A stretch of 64,000 bases of DNA from Brassica napus (lineage: Eukaryota; Streptophyta; Magnoliopsida; Brassicales; Brassicaceae), in the NCBI RefSeq assembly GCF_020379485.1, contig NC_063444.1, forward strand, positions 3,916,652 to 3,980,651, in the 5' to 3' direction. The stretch's first letter is position 1. The number at the start of each line of letters is the position of its first letter. Position numbers and translations under genes: made by a program. Of this stretch, positions 21,984 to 33,829 are shown in pieces. The notes under the pieces were generated by a model. That model made no database searches and had not been told where the DNA came from. It saw only the letters and a program-made list of their open reading frames with translations.

Positions 21984-23364
21984 ATGGCCGTTGATCTAAT
22001 GCGTTTCCCTAAGATGGATGATCAAAAGGCTATTCAGGAAGCTGCATCGCAAGGTCTACAGAGCATGGAACATCTGATTCGCGTTCTATCTACTAACCGC
22101 CCTGAACAACACAGCAACGTTGACTGCTCTGAGATCACCGACTTCACCGTTTCCAAATTCAAAACCGTTATTTCTCTCCTTAACCGCACAGGTCACGCCC
22201 GGTTCAGACGCGGACCGGTTCACTCAACTTCCTCATCTCCTCCGATACAACAGAGTCAAATCGTAAAAACCGCTCAATCTGAAGCTCCGGTTGTTTCTCA
22301 GCCGGCGAGAGCAACAACGAGTCTCCCTCCGGTTGTTGTGACTCCGTCGAGGCCGAGCGTAACACTCGACTTCACTAAACCGAGCATCTTCGGATCCAAT
22401 TCCAAGAGCTCCGAGCTGGAGTTCTCCAAGGAGAACTTCAGCGTTTCTTTAAGCTCTTCCTTCATGACGTCAGCGTTAACCGGAGACGGCAGCGTGTCCA
22501 AGGGATCTTCAATCTTTGCTCCGTCGCAGACTGTCACATCCTCCGGTAAGCCGCCGCTGGCTGGTGGTCATCCTTATAGGAAAAGATGCATCGAGCATGA
22601 GCACTCTCGGGATTTTTCCGGCAAAATCTCAGGCACCGGACACGGCAAGTGCCATTGTAAGAAAAGGTATTGTTACGTCATCCACCTGTCACTTCCGTTA
22701 TTTAATTTTCGAATATTCAACGCTAAGTTGACTATTACCCGCGTTATTTATTAATTAACAAATTTAATTAGCTGGATATATTCCCGGTTTAGTATAATTT
22801 ACCGGTTATTTAAATGTATCCCTCGTATTTTATTGTGGCAAACCGACAATGACTAGAGAGTTGACTTTTAAACCCCTGATGCACGCAGCTTATTTTTAGC
22901 TAATCACCGCAAGCTACAAACCATTAGTTAAACTAATTTCGTTAATTAATTATCTTTTATTTATTAACTAAAGCAGAAAAAATCGGCCGAAGAGAACCGT
23001 GAGGGTACCGGCAATAAGTTCAAAGATCGCCGATATTCCACCGGACGAGTTTTCTTGGAGGAAGTACGGTCAAAAACCTATAAAGGGCTCACCACACCCA
23101 CGGTAACTATCTTTTACACTCTTATAGTATCTACCGCTGATGTTTGTTTTGTCTGAATACGTGATCAAAATCTAAGTGTTATGATCCAGTGGTTACTACA
23201 AGTGTAGTACGTTTAGAGGATGTCCGGCGAGGAAACATGTGGAACGAGCTTTGGATGATCCAGCTATGCTTATAGTGACTTACGAAGGAGAGCACCATCA
23301 CAAACAATCTCCGATGCAAATGAATGTTTCAGGCGTTAATGATTTGGTGTTTGCTTCGGCATGA
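21984..23364 (+). CDS. WRKY11: WRKY transcription factor, group IId, WRKY11/17-like
   Basis: Three exons, 21984-22666, 22974-23102 and 23190-23364, give 328 residues, about the length of Arabidopsis WRKY11. The start [10 protein letters not shown] is the conserved one; an upstream in-frame ATG at 21756 is ignored. The calmodulin-binding/HARF motif lies at residues 54-76 ([20 protein letters not shown]), a basic nuclear-localisation stretch at ~225-236, WRKYGQK at 256-262, and the zinc finger C276-x5-C282-x23-H306-x-H308. The last intron splits the Arg of PR|GYYKC, the usual position. Group IId factors bind W-boxes and act in basal defence; WRKY11 and 17 are known as negative regulators of resistance in Arabidopsis. 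Sequence is closer to WRKY11 than WRKY17. It looks intact. The neighbour is EXO70G-like, as in Arabidopsis. Confidence 0.93.
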
Positions 23365-24243
23365 TTTTGACTTGTGCTGTTTTCTTTAATTTTTTTTATT
23401 ACTAGATGGAATGATTTGTATATTTTCTTACTTAAAATATTTTAATTAGAAAATAGTCTCTGGTGGAATATATTTCTATGAAAATGATCTCGCGGTGCGT
23501 TATAAATATTAGACAATATCAGCATATACGGTACGGATATAAGGTAGTGGTTATGGAATTAATCGCGCACCAATAATATATAAAGATTATGGACTTCATT
23601 TTTTTCAATTATTCATTCTTTTGTTTTTATTAATACAGATATAAATATATAGTTGGTGGCTGTTGGGGAGTTTTTAAATGTAAAGTTTGACTAGAGGGTG
23701 AATGATTAGAAAGTCAATGAGTTATTAATGTGTTAGGTGGATTTGGGTGTTGAACTCACGTATAATTTGAGGTTTTTTTAAAATAAATGTGAATTTAATT
23801 TATTATCTTATGGTGGGTTCGAAACAAATTAAGGGTCAGCTATATTACTTTCTTTATGCATTTGGGTGTTGAGCTTGGAGTCTCGGACGAAGTTTCGTTT
23901 GACAACTTTTTTCCTCTTCCAAAGACAATTTCTTATTCATTTTCTCCTCTCAATTTCTCATTTATATCAACATACTTAGGCTTTTGTGTTTATAATGAAT
24001 TATTATTATATAATCTGACTCATCTGACAATGATCCATAATGATAAGGCAAACACTTTGGCACGATGTATACAAGGTTGGAGAAGGACAAGTTCTCGCAA
24101 TGTTAAGGGTATGAGTTTTTTAGTAACAAAGTTTCAGTTTCTGGTTAGGAAGGAAAAATCAAAGACCACTAACGCTTTGCCCCACCAACAAAAATAATTA
24201 AAGATGCACGATAACATGTATATAAATCCAAATTATGTGGTAT
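23365..24243. other. Downstream of the WRKY gene, no gene seen
   Basis: AT-rich 3' flank. A 113-codon plus frame at 23856-24197 has no recognised domain; a short piece (IHNDKANTLARC) faintly recalls the end of a LINE RNase H domain, which is too weak to call. Confidence 0.4.
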
Positions 24244-24251
24244 AAGAAGAT

Positions 24252-24789
24252 TGCTTGGGACGGATCGGGTATCCGGGCAATTTTAAGATATCCGGCGGAT
24301 CCATAATTTTACTATCTTTATCCGGATCTGGGGTTTGCGGATATCCGGGTGTCGGATATCCTTCTAAAAATTATAATATCCGGATCCGGATTTGGATCCT
24401 TAAAATAAATAAAAAATAATATTAATATATATAAAATATTAACAATAATTTAAAAATAAAAATATATAGAATGTTTTTAATTATTTCTATGTATAATATT
24501 ACAAAATTTACATAAAATTTTTATATACTATTATAAAAATGAAAATATATTAAATAAAATTAGTTTTTATATATAGATATTACTATTTTGAAATAGTTAT
24601 TAATAAAATTTACGGATCCGGATATCCGGACTAAAAAATCAAGATATCCGGATCCGGATTCGGCTTTGACGGATCCAACATTTTACTATTCGGATCCGGA
24701 TTCGGTCTTTCCGGATATCAGGATTTTCGGATCGAATTCGGATCGGATCACGGATCGAATCCGGATCTCGGATAAAAGTTCCAGGCCTA
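24252..24789. mobile_element. hAT-like non-autonomous element rich in GGATCC/GGATAT
   Basis: A perfect 8-bp duplication AAGAAGAT flanks it (24244-24251 and 24790-24797). The ends are imperfect inverted repeats: TGCTTGGGAC at the left and, reversed, TAGGCCTGGAAC at the right. Both arms are filled with GGATATCCGGATCCGG-type words, separated by about 180 bp of AT-rich DNA. The 8-bp target duplication is characteristic of hAT transposons. Open frames inside it are artefacts of the repeat. Confidence 0.7.
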
Positions 24790-24797
24790 AAGAAGAT

Positions 24798-26100
24798 ACT
24801 CAATTGAGATTCTCGTAGAGCTTGTAAGCCTTTTGTGTTGCGACAAATGTTCCTGTCTTTCTCGCAAAATCTTTCAAAACCAAAGGCTTTGAACACCTTT
24901 TGATAGTGAAAGTTACATATTACAATTTAAACCATGGGCTACATCGCATCATGTACTAGTAGGCAGGCCCAAGTAAAGCTATCAAACCCCCACAACAAAA
25001 GTCCAAGCAATTACGCTTTTTAGCAAGATTATATATGTTGTTTTAGGCATTAATGTAACTCTCCTAAATAAAACCTATCATGATGTGCGAGGCAATAGAC
25101 AAACCACAGGTACCTGTTGCCTGGTGGACTTAAGTTCAATTTATAATTCACGGATTAACCAATCTAGCTTAACTACTTTGATTATTTCTGCCAAAATATA
25201 CATCCTTTAAAAAACATTTAACTATACGGGCAGATATATGTAGCATAGTTGAAGCCAAGAAGAAGTCATACATAAAAGATGATTCAACTATATAGATCCT
25301 AGTCATACATAACAGATGATTTAACTAAATATAATATAGTTGTAAAACATAATACATAACTAAACATGATCTTAAACCTGAAATCTAGTGGCTGGGCCAA
25401 TCATATTATTTCAGAGTAAAAAAACTTAGCTACAAACAAGGTTATGTACCAGGTATACCAGTTACATTCATACTCATATACTAAGAATATATCTGAATAT
25501 GATTATAAATATATCATAGATAAATGGTACTACTATTTTATTTATTTTTCCCAACTACTACTGTTTTTAGTATATTATCTGAACTTAACTGCTTTCAAAG
25601 ATGAATTTTACTATCACACTTTAAAAGAGAATGGTCAACGTAAAATTTATTTTGGAACTTTTGGTGACATCTTAGACATTTATTTTTTTGTAGTACAACT
25701 GTACAAGTGATTTAATTCGGGCCTAACTCTTACGTTACCCGTTGAATATGGTGGTAAACTGCCACTAAAAGCAGACGCTCATAGGTCTGTACGAAATTAA
25801 TCTAGAAAATTCATGACAAAAAAAAAAAGATTCGAAAAATATGAACACACTTTTAAGAAAAAATATTCTTAAAGTAAATCACAAATTAAGCATAATTTTT
25901 CGACAGAAAATGCTTTAAAAAACAATTATCAAACAAAAAGTCATGTGATTACCATTTTGATTAGTTTATAGATTTTTTGATAACAAGTTTTTTTAACCAA
26001 AGTCGCAAGCAATGCCGTAAAACTCTGTGATGGACTGTCGTCATGCACTTTGGCAGTTTCCGTCGGGCATCGCGAGAAAAATAAAAAAATAAAACTGCCG
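24798..26100. other. Intergenic between the hAT-like repeat and the EXO70G-like gene
   Basis: AT-rich, no convincing gene. An 88-codon plus frame at 25444-25710 is Tyr/Phe/Ile-rich without a family signature. A short coding-like piece next to the repeat, near 24800-24900 on the minus strand, is not recognised. Confidence 0.4.
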
Positions 26101-26104
26101 AAAA

Positions 26105-26524
26105 ACAATAAAGCCTTTCTCTTTTCGATTTCCCTTTCTCTCTTTTGGGTTTAATCTCGTTTTTTTAATATTCTTAATTTCTGGGCATCTCTCTCTCTCT
26201 GGAGAAAAAACTCACACCGTTTCGATTCTTCCGTCAAAAACTCTCTCTTTTGTCGCCGGATCAACTCTTCCCCGACGACTCAACACAGCAGAACCTTACC
26301 TCAACTTCATCTCTTTCATCTGTGTTCTCCTAGTTTATAAAGTAACCTCCTTTCAACGGTTGATTGGTAGCTGTGGAAATCTCTGTTTCTGGGTTTTGTT
26401 TGTTTTTTATTGCTAAACTAGTTTCCGGGTTTAGTTTGATTTCTCGAAACTTGTCTGAGTAAAAAGAAAAACAAGGAAGAGTGATAAAGTTTACATTTTT
26501 ATTAGGATTATTGCTTTATTAACA
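26105..26524 (+). promoter_or_regulatory. Leader region of the EXO70G-like gene
   Basis: CT-rich leader sequence (CTCTCTCTCTCTGG near 26190) precedes the ATG in CAATGG context at 26525. No exact transcription start can be assigned. A leader intron is possible but not shown. Confidence 0.4.
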
Positions 26525-28561
26525 ATGGCGGAACCTTCTGGTGCTGTTGAGCGAGGGATTCGAAGCTTAATATCAGCAAGAAACTCTCTAAAATCGAGTC
26601 TAGAGAAATCAAAATCCATCGGTTTAGCTTTGGAGAAAACCGGTCCTAGGTTTGACGAGATTGAGCAGAGACTACCTTCCCTCGAAGCCGCTGTGAGACC
26701 TATCAGAGCAGATAGAGAAGCTCTAATCGCTGTTGGTGGCCACATCAACAGAGCCGTTGGTCCTGCAGCTGCAGTCCTCAAAGTGTTCGACGCTGTCCAC
26801 GGACTCGAGAAGTCTTTGCTATCCGACCCCAAGAACGACCTCTCCGGTTATCTATCGGTTCTAAAGCGGTTAGAGGAAGCGTTGAGGTTCCTAGGTGAGA
26901 ACTGCGGGTTAGCTATCCAGTGGCTGGAAGATATCGTCGAGTATTTGGAAGATCACAGCGTTGCTGATGAGAAGTATCTTTCGACTCTGAAGAAGTCCTT
27001 GAGATTGCTTAGAGAGTTTCAACAAGAGAAAGCTAAGCTTGATGGTGGGCTTAAGGACGCTGCGTTAGACAAGCTGGAGAACGAGTTCAGGAGGCTGTTA
27101 CAGGACAATAGCGTTCCACTTCCTATGGCGTCTCCGTCTTCGTTAGGAGAGCAGCAGCCTTGCATCGCGCCGTCTCAGCTGCCTGTGACTGTAATCCACA
27201 AACTGCAAGCCATCCTCGGGAGGCTCAGAGCGAACAACAGACTCGAGAAATGCGTTTCGGTATACGTTGAAGTGAGGAGCTCTAACGTTAGAGCTAGTCT
27301 TCAAGCGCTTGACCTGGACTATCTAGACATCACTGTCACTGAGTTCAACGACGTCCAGAGCATAGAAGGTTATATATCTCAGTGGGGGAATCATTTGGAG
27401 TTTGCGGTTAAGCATCTCTTCGAAGCAGAGTTCAAGCTTTGCAACGAGGTGTTTGAGAGATTCGGCTCCAGTCTTTGGATGGATTGCTTCTCAAAGATAG
27501 CTGCTCAAGCGGGGATGCTTGCCTTTCTCCAGTTTGGTAAAACTGTCGCTGATAGTAAAAAAGATCCGATCAAGCTTCTGAAGCTGTTAGACATCTTTAC
27601 TTCTTTAAACAAGCTGAGAGCTGATTTCAACCGTCTCTTCGGCGGAGCAGCTTGTATAGAGATCCAGAACTTCACAAGAGACCTCATCAAGAAGCTGATC
27701 GACGGCGGAGCTGAGATCTTCTGGGAGCTTCTGCCTCAAGTGAAGATCCAGAAGCAAATCCCGCCGCCTAGCGACGGCGGGGTGCCTAGGCTAGTCAGTT
27801 TTGTGACTGACTACTGCAACAAACTTATAGGAGATAAGTACAAATCAACGCTCACTCAAGTCCTGCTTATACACAAAAGCTGGAGATCAGAGAGGTTTCA
27901 AGAGAATCAGCTTATGGTTGAGGTGCTTAGGATAATCAAAATGATTGAGCAGAACATGGACGCGTGGATGAAAGCGTATCCGGATCAAACGCTTTCTCAT
28001 TTCTTCGGTATGAACAATCATTATCATCTATACAAGAACTTGAAAGGTACGAGGATCGGAGATCAGTTGGGAGATGCGTGGCTGAAGGAGCATGATCAGT
28101 ACAAAGAGTATTACGCTACCGTCTTTCTCAGAGACAGCTGGGGGAAGCTCCCTAGCCATCTGAGCAGGGAAGGGCTTATCATCTTCTCTGGTGGACACGC
28201 CACGGCTCGTGATCTCGTCAAGAAGAGGCTGAAGGCTTTTAACGATGCGTTCGATGAGATGTATAAGAAGCAGTCTACGTGGGTTGTGCCTGAGAAGGAT
28301 CTGAGGGATAGAGTTTGTCAGCAGATTGTTCAGGCGGTTGTGCCTGTTTACAGAAGCTACATGCAAAACTATGGGCCGTTGGTTGAGAAAGATGCGAGTT
28401 CGAGTAAGTACGTGAGGTACACAGTGGTGGCTTTGGAGAAGATGCTCAGCTCTCTTTACATGCCTAAGCCTATGAGATATGGGAGTTTTAAAGGAACACC
28501 GCCGAGTGAGAAACTTAAGAATGAGGTTGACCTTAGACGTACTACTTCCGCTGTTGTCTGA
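26525..28561 (+). CDS. EXO70G1: Exocyst subunit EXO70, G-clade
   Basis: A single 678-codon exon. EXO70 is a subunit of the exocyst, which tethers secretory vesicles to the plasma membrane and binds phosphoinositides through its C-terminus. The N-terminus is helical, with the clade-typical stretch (RADREALIAVGGHINRAVG, LEKSLLSDPKNDLSGYLSVL). The Exo70 domain covers about residues 270-660 (e.g. YVEVRSSNVRASLQALDLDY, HYHLYKNLKGT, VPVYRSYMQNYGPLVEKDAS). Being intronless separates it from EXO70A1, which has many introns. Sequence and position beside WRKY11 fit Arabidopsis EXO70G1. The length is close to the ~690 residues of that protein. The frame is intact. A 3' piece of this gene is duplicated at 38789-39355. 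Confidence 0.92.
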   Translation: MAEPSGAVERGIRSLISARNSLKSSLEKSKSIGLALEKTGPRFDEIEQRLPSLEAAVRPIRADREALIAVGGHINRAVGPAAAVLKVFDAVHGLEKSLLSDPKNDLSGYLSVLKRLEEALRFLGENCGLAIQWLEDIVEYLEDHSVADEKYLSTLKKSLRLLREFQQEKAKLDGGLKDAALDKLENEFRRLLQDNSVPLPMASPSSLGEQQPCIAPSQLPVTVIHKLQAILGRLRANNRLEKCVSVYVEVRSSNVRASLQALDLDYLDITVTEFNDVQSIEGYISQWGNHLEFAVKHLFEAEFKLCNEVFERFGSSLWMDCFSKIAAQAGMLAFLQFGKTVADSKKDPIKLLKLLDIFTSLNKLRADFNRLFGGAACIEIQNFTRDLIKKLIDGGAEIFWELLPQVKIQKQIPPPSDGGVPRLVSFVTDYCNKLIGDKYKSTLTQVLLIHKSWRSERFQENQLMVEVLRIIKMIEQNMDAWMKAYPDQTLSHFFGMNNHYHLYKNLKGTRIGDQLGDAWLKEHDQYKEYYATVFLRDSWGKLPSHLSREGLIIFSGGHATARDLVKKRLKAFNDAFDEMYKKQSTWVVPEKDLRDRVCQQIVQAVVPVYRSYMQNYGPLVEKDASSSKYVRYTVVALEKMLSSLYMPKPMRYGSFKGTPPSEKLKNEVDLRRTTSAVV

Positions 28562-30390
28562 TTGAAGATGCCATGTTCTGTTGTGATCATATTGTGTCTG
28601 CTCTTCTTCAGTGGGGAAGCAGATGTACTCTTTTTATACGTATATAAATACTGTCAATCAGGTATAGCTTTTTTAGCCATTGATCCGAGTCCCTTTAGTT
28701 TCATTTTATTCTATTCAATGTTATAACCAGAAGATCAGCATGTTTCTTGTTCTTTAGTTGTTGTTCTACATTTGTGACTGTTATGAATTTTCAGATCAGC
28801 ATCACCGAACCATTTTAGAGAAAGTAAATCAGTGTTATTAAGTGGCAGATGGGCTCTTAATTTTATGTTCAATTCGGCTCTTAATTTTATGACTTAATTT
28901 TATGAGAAAATCAAGAATGTAGTTGTACCACATAGTAACCATTCAAGTATTTAGGAGTTTTTACAATGCTAATGCGATGCTCAAAGTATTATTGTAATTT
29001 TCAGAAACCAAAAATTCATCGTACAATTATGACATAATCAATTGTATATTGTCCACAAAATAATAGTCGTCAAATGAAAAAAAGACAATATGTTTAATTA
29101 AATTTAACAATTTGCTTAACCTTTACAACCATTTGTTGGCTAACATACATTAAATTTTTTTTTCATAACCTAACCAAAACAAACACAATCACAAAATTGA
29201 TTAACCTCAACAGTTGTGATGAACTGATTTTTATACGCTCCAGAAACTAATCAATCCCATTTTAAGAGTATTAGTATGTATATATGTAGGTTATTTGATT
29301 AAAAACGAGTCAAATACTCCCACAATTTCAGGCACATGAAACATTTGCTGTAAGATTTCAAATGTAAGGATAACCTAGTTAGCTATTTTTACCACATATC
29401 TTTAGATTAAAGGGAACTAAAGCCACAAATTAGAGATTAGTAGATGTTTCACTTTTCTTACAAGGAACACTAGAACTTGATCTGTGCACCCGCGCATGTA
29501 TTCTTCAATTTTTTTTTAAAATTATCTTATATAAATGGTAATATATATTTATAAAATTTATATGTATTAAATAATTGTTTAATACTAGTTCCACTCTTGA
29601 GCTAGTTTCTGGGTGTGAGTTAGGTCCATAACTAATAAGCGATCATGATATTCATTCTCTATTAAACTTTGCTTCATCGAGATACATATACATACCCAAG
29701 ACAGATTTTCCTTCCTCCGTAGCATCTTGCATATCATCTAGTTCAAACAAATCCTACATCATTCAAAAGTAAAGCCCGTAAGTCACTAAACAAAATCATA
29801 TATAATATAACATATATGTAAGTTGACTTATATGATAAATATAGAAATATGACTTATATATTATGTATGTTTTACATTTTAATTTTAGAAGATAAATATG
29901 ATAAATATATAAATTATCTTTTTTTTACATAAAAAAGTTAGAAGTTATGCAAATATAATATATATATATATATGTATAAGTATATATGTATAAAAAGTAT
30001 AAAAATGAACAAGTTCATGAGTCTCGTTCATATAACTGGTGTTCTAATTTTAGCTCGATCATTAAACTCATTTATTAAATGAGCTAAAAATATAAAGATT
30101 ATGCTCATGAAAAACAGAACTGAGCTGAACCAGCTCATGAGCTATAGCTCATTTTTGACATCCCTACGATTACACTATATAACATGGTACGGTATATTAG
30201 CCTCTAAACGGATTTTATCGCGCACTCCAATAAACCAATTTCTTAATACATACTGATATTATTACGTTGTTCATACACATATTTCTTATACAACGCATAA
30301 ATATATAGAGAGTCTTACCATTTAAACTCGTCCTCTTTCAATGAGGATTAAAAATACGCAAACGAATAAGATAACGAGATCAAGCTTTTG
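28562..30390. other. Intergenic between EXO70G-like and CYP71B copy 1
   Basis: The 3' flank of the EXO70 gene up to about 28824 is present again at 39090-39355. The rest is AT-rich. Around 30010-30165 the word GAGCT/AGCTC repeats (CAGCTCATGAGCTATAGCTC), ending in TTTTTGACATCCCTA, which resembles one end of a hAT-type repeat. No gene seen. Confidence 0.5.
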
Positions 30391-30407
30391 TGGCAGCTCG
30401 ATGCTCA

Positions 30408-32480
30408 TCAATGGTGTCGAACAGGCACAAGTAGAAGAGGTTGTTTCTTTACAACGGTAAGATTACCAGCTTCTTCCATATCAATGTGTTCTTCACTAAC
30501 CATCCCTTCAGGCAACTTCCAATCAAAGAAGTAAAGCAAACTCAACAGTCCTAATTCCACGGAAGCAAGCGCCATAGGCATTCCAGGACAACTCCTCCTA
30601 CCAGAACCAAACGGCAACAGATCAAAGTGTTGTCCTCTGAAATCTACAGAACTGTTAGCAAACCGTTCAGGGATGAACTCTTCAGGATCGGTCCATCGCC
30701 TGGGGTCACGTCCTATGGCCCATACGTTGAGTTGGATTTGTGTTTTGGGAGGTATATCGTAGCCGTTGATCTTGACGTGAGACATAGTTTCTCTGGGGAC
30801 TAATAATGGAGCTGCTGGGTGTAGCCTAAACGTTTCCTTGATTATGAGCTTTAGGGTAACCAACTTTGTCAACGTCTTCTTCAGTGATCCTCTCCTTGTT
30901 GAGCCCTAGGGTGGTTCGGATCTCTTCTTGTGCCTTTCTCATCACTTTAGGGTTTCTAACGAGTTCTGTCATGGCCCATATCATGGTTATAGCTCCTGTA
31001 TCTATCCCTGCAAGAAATATGTTCTGACAAAACACAAAAATACATAAAAACACATATAAGCACAAGGTTTGGAAATCAAGTCAGTGTTTGCATTTGTATG
31101 TGAATTTTTGTTTTGGTAACGTGAAGGTCACGTAAAATCAGATGCAAACAAATGAAATGAATGATCAAGACCTATATAATTGTAGTATAGTGGTCTGGTC
31201 CTAGTAGTTGGTTTTAAAATCCATCTTACTGCTACCTACATGGAGACTGTATCTTTGTAATTAATACTCTCTTTGTTTTACAAAATATCATTTTGATATT
31301 TTTTTCTTGATTCACAAATGGTATTATAATTTCAATGCAATTTTCATCTATTTTAATTTTAATACTAATCGAAAAATGCTTCAATCTTATAAATAATTTA
31401 ATTTATCTCAAAACTACTGGTTAAACAAATGCATTTATTGAAAATATAAATATAATTCAATTATTTCTTACTTTATGCGAATATGTGAAAATGATATTTT
31501 TTTTATGAGTGAGTATAATGTAACACTTAGCAAGATAGATTTGAGATTATTACCATGAGTACTCCCTTGATATTACTAATGTTGATCAGCTTGAAATAAT
31601 CTTTCTTCCCTTGTTTCTCCATCATATCCAACAAGAGTGCAACAATATCCGCCGCAGAGTCAATAGCTTTCTTCCCTGCTGCTTCAGGCTTCAAATGGTC
31701 ATCAATCACATGCTGGTAAAAGGCATCAAGCTCTTCAAACACTTTGTTTATCCTCTTGTGTCCACCAAACAACCAATCTAACAATCTCCCAAGTCCACCA
31801 GGGAAAACATCAGAGCAAGTGAAACTACCAAGAGCAACCAATGCATCACGTACAAGCTCTTCGATTCTATCTTGTTCAATCACAAACCCACTCTCGTTGA
31901 AGTTCTGTCCTAAAGCCACTCTACAAATGATGCTTGCGGTTAAAGAGAAAAAGGTTTTGTTTAGATCAACGGGAGATTGTTTTAAAGAAGATTCTGAAAC
32001 CTTTTTCACCATGAATCCAACCTCTTCCTCTCTGATGTTCTTGAATGAATGAACCTTCTTGAGGCTGAATAGCTCGACGACAGCGAGCTTCCGCATCTCT
32101 CGCCAGTACTCGCCGTACTGCGCGAAGCTGATGTCTTTGAAACCGTATGAGAGTTTTCCCGTGGCGACAGTCTTTGGTCTGCTGCAGCATCCAAGGTCAT
32201 TGGTTCTAAGGACTTCTTCGGCTGCTTCACTCGAGGAGATGACAACGGTTGGAACGAAGCCGAGATGAAGAAGCACCACGGGTCCGTATTTGATGGAGAG
32301 GTGGTGAAAGCAACGGTGAGGTAGTCCTGCGAGTTGGTGCAAGTTTCCGATGATGGGAAGCGTTGGAGGACTCGGAGGAAGATATAGTGTTTTGTTTTCT
32401 TTAATCTTTCTCACGAAATAGATTAACGAGACAAACGTGAGAAGCAAGAAAACCCATGAGAAACAGAGAAAGATAGACAT
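30408..32480 (-). pseudogene. CYP71B-type cytochrome P450, copy 1, frameshifted
   Basis: Exon 1 is 32480-31554 and exon 2 31023-30408, the standard one-intron CYP71B structure. The product starts with a membrane anchor ([16 protein letters not shown]), then the proline hinge [12 protein letters not shown], the C-helix YWREMRK, and the I-helix AGIDTGA in exon 2. At 30854-30856 an extra G in the plus strand (C in the gene) shifts the frame directly before the ExxR motif (KETFRLHP). The heme loop [11 protein letters not shown] and PERF are intact in the shifted frame. As read, the protein ends at NQGNV without heme ligand or ExxR. Without the extra base it would be 513 residues and close to Arabidopsis CYP71B2. 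Copy 2 has the same defect. Confidence 0.88.
31264..31515. mobile_element. Stowaway-like MITE in the intron of CYP71B copy 1
   Basis: Left end TACTCTCTTTGTTTTACAAA and right end, reversed, TACTCACTCATAAAAAAAAT, both followed by ATATCATTTT. About 252 bp with TA at the ends. The same element sits at 40708-40959 in copy 2. Confidence 0.65.
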
Positions 32481-32527
32481 TTTTTTTTTCTTGGAGAGAT
32501 GAGCCTAAGCTTGGTTTTTGTATCAAT

Positions 32528-32535
32528 TATTTATA
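32528..32535 (-). promoter_or_regulatory. TATA box of CYP71B copy 1
   Basis: TATAAATA on the minus strand, 48 bp before the start codon. At the corresponding place in copy 2 (42022-42029) the word is TATAATAA. Confidence 0.55.
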
Positions 32536-32539
32536 GGTA

Positions 32540-33080
32540 AGAAGATACTAGAAAGTTGATGACGTTGACGTTCAAAGACAAGTGGTTTTTTTGTGGCTCA
32601 CAACGTTTTGTAGATTTAAACAAATGTAACACCATCGTTGAGAGTATTCCACGTGAAAGAGTTTTAGCTGGTTTTGTTTGTCTTGTCGCAAGCTCGAGCA
32701 GAGAAAGAGGACAAACCGGAAGATTGTGGCTATCAAAACTAGTTTGTTTATGTTCTTGGGTTATGTTTGAATGGGATCCATTTTTCTGCTCTTGTTTATT
32801 TTTCTTCTAGGACTTTGTTTCTTGGAGAGATGGGCTTAAGCTTTGTCTTTGTATGAATTATTGCATGCAAGATAAGTGGTAACGTTAACTTTCCAAATCA
32901 AGTTGGTTTTTGTGGTTGATAGTACTTTTGTGGATTTAAATCAATGCAAATTCATCGTAACATGTAGGACTGTCAATGTTCAGAGTTCAGACTCTTCCAC
33001 CGTCCCACGTGCACGTCTTCTTATTGATTTGTGTCGGCGCGAGCATGGAGATACAGAGGACCATACCGGAACGTTGTGAC
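32540..33080 (-). repeat. Duplicated promoter module upstream of CYP71B copy 1
   Basis: Two imperfect copies, roughly 32550-32740 and 32870-33080, share the order TGACGTT/TAACGTT, AAGTGGTTTTT or AAGTTGGTTTTT, GTAGATTTAAA or GTGGATTTAAA, CACGTG, then CGAGCA and CCGGAA. Each contains a G-box CACGTG (32650-32655 and 33006-33011). A related module with CACGTG at 42297-42302 lies upstream of copy 2. Confidence 0.6.
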
Positions 33081-33134
33081 TATCAATTTTTTTGGTGTAC
33101 ATTTAAATTTGGTTTTCTATTATAAGATAAGATA

Positions 33135-33390
33135 ATATCCATTCTGTTTAATAAAGAATGTCACTTTGACATTTTTCACACTGATTAATAAAATGATTGA
33201 AATGCATTAAATATTTTATTAATTACACATATTCAACCAATAGTACGTGAGATCAATGAAATTATTTATAAAATCAATGCATTTGTAATTAATTTTAAGC
33301 TGAAAGTTGCATTTGAATTCTAAAATGACACTTTTTTGTAGCAAAAAAAAATGTTAAAGTAACACTTAATATGAAATAGAAGGAATACTA
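33135..33390. mobile_element. Stowaway-like MITE
   Basis: Ends TATCCATTCTGTTTAATAAA and, reversed, TATTCCTTCTATTTCATATT, both running into a GTCAC/GTTAC word. About 255 bp. Ends are degraded, so it is older than the intronic copy. Confidence 0.5.
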
Positions 33391-33829
33391 TTTAGGAATT
33401 TTAAGTTTTAACTATTTTACGTGATTCTACATTATTTGTGTAACTAGATTTATATTTTGACGATTTTATGCTACCATTAAGATTTACCCTTCGTTTTGGA
33501 CCTTTTATACCCAACAGCTCTGGTAACATCTGTCACTTTAATAGCAAAAACCAAAAAGAGCTACGTGTTGGTTGTCACCATGAGACACAAATATCGCATT
33601 CGCACGTCAGGCAGAGATGAAGATGATGAATTGGAGAGGAAATGATATAATACTTTGTTTCTCTGTGAATGCTTAACCTTTTCTGTCTGTAACTCAAAGT
33701 TTCACAAATAAGGATGCGCAGTACATCAATATCTTGGCAAAAAGAAAAGTATATTGCTTTGCTTGAGAGCAAGAAACCTTATAACCTTGTTCACAGGCAT
33801 GAATCAGAAAGTTGTAATAGCAAAAGAAA

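Noticed and set aside
24639..24896. 85-codon frame rich in Ile-Arg-Asp repeats
   Set aside because: It is a translation of the GGATCCGGATAT repeat inside the hAT-like element.
26491..26832. 113-codon minus frame over the start of EXO70
   Set aside because: Antisense shadow of the EXO70 coding sequence.
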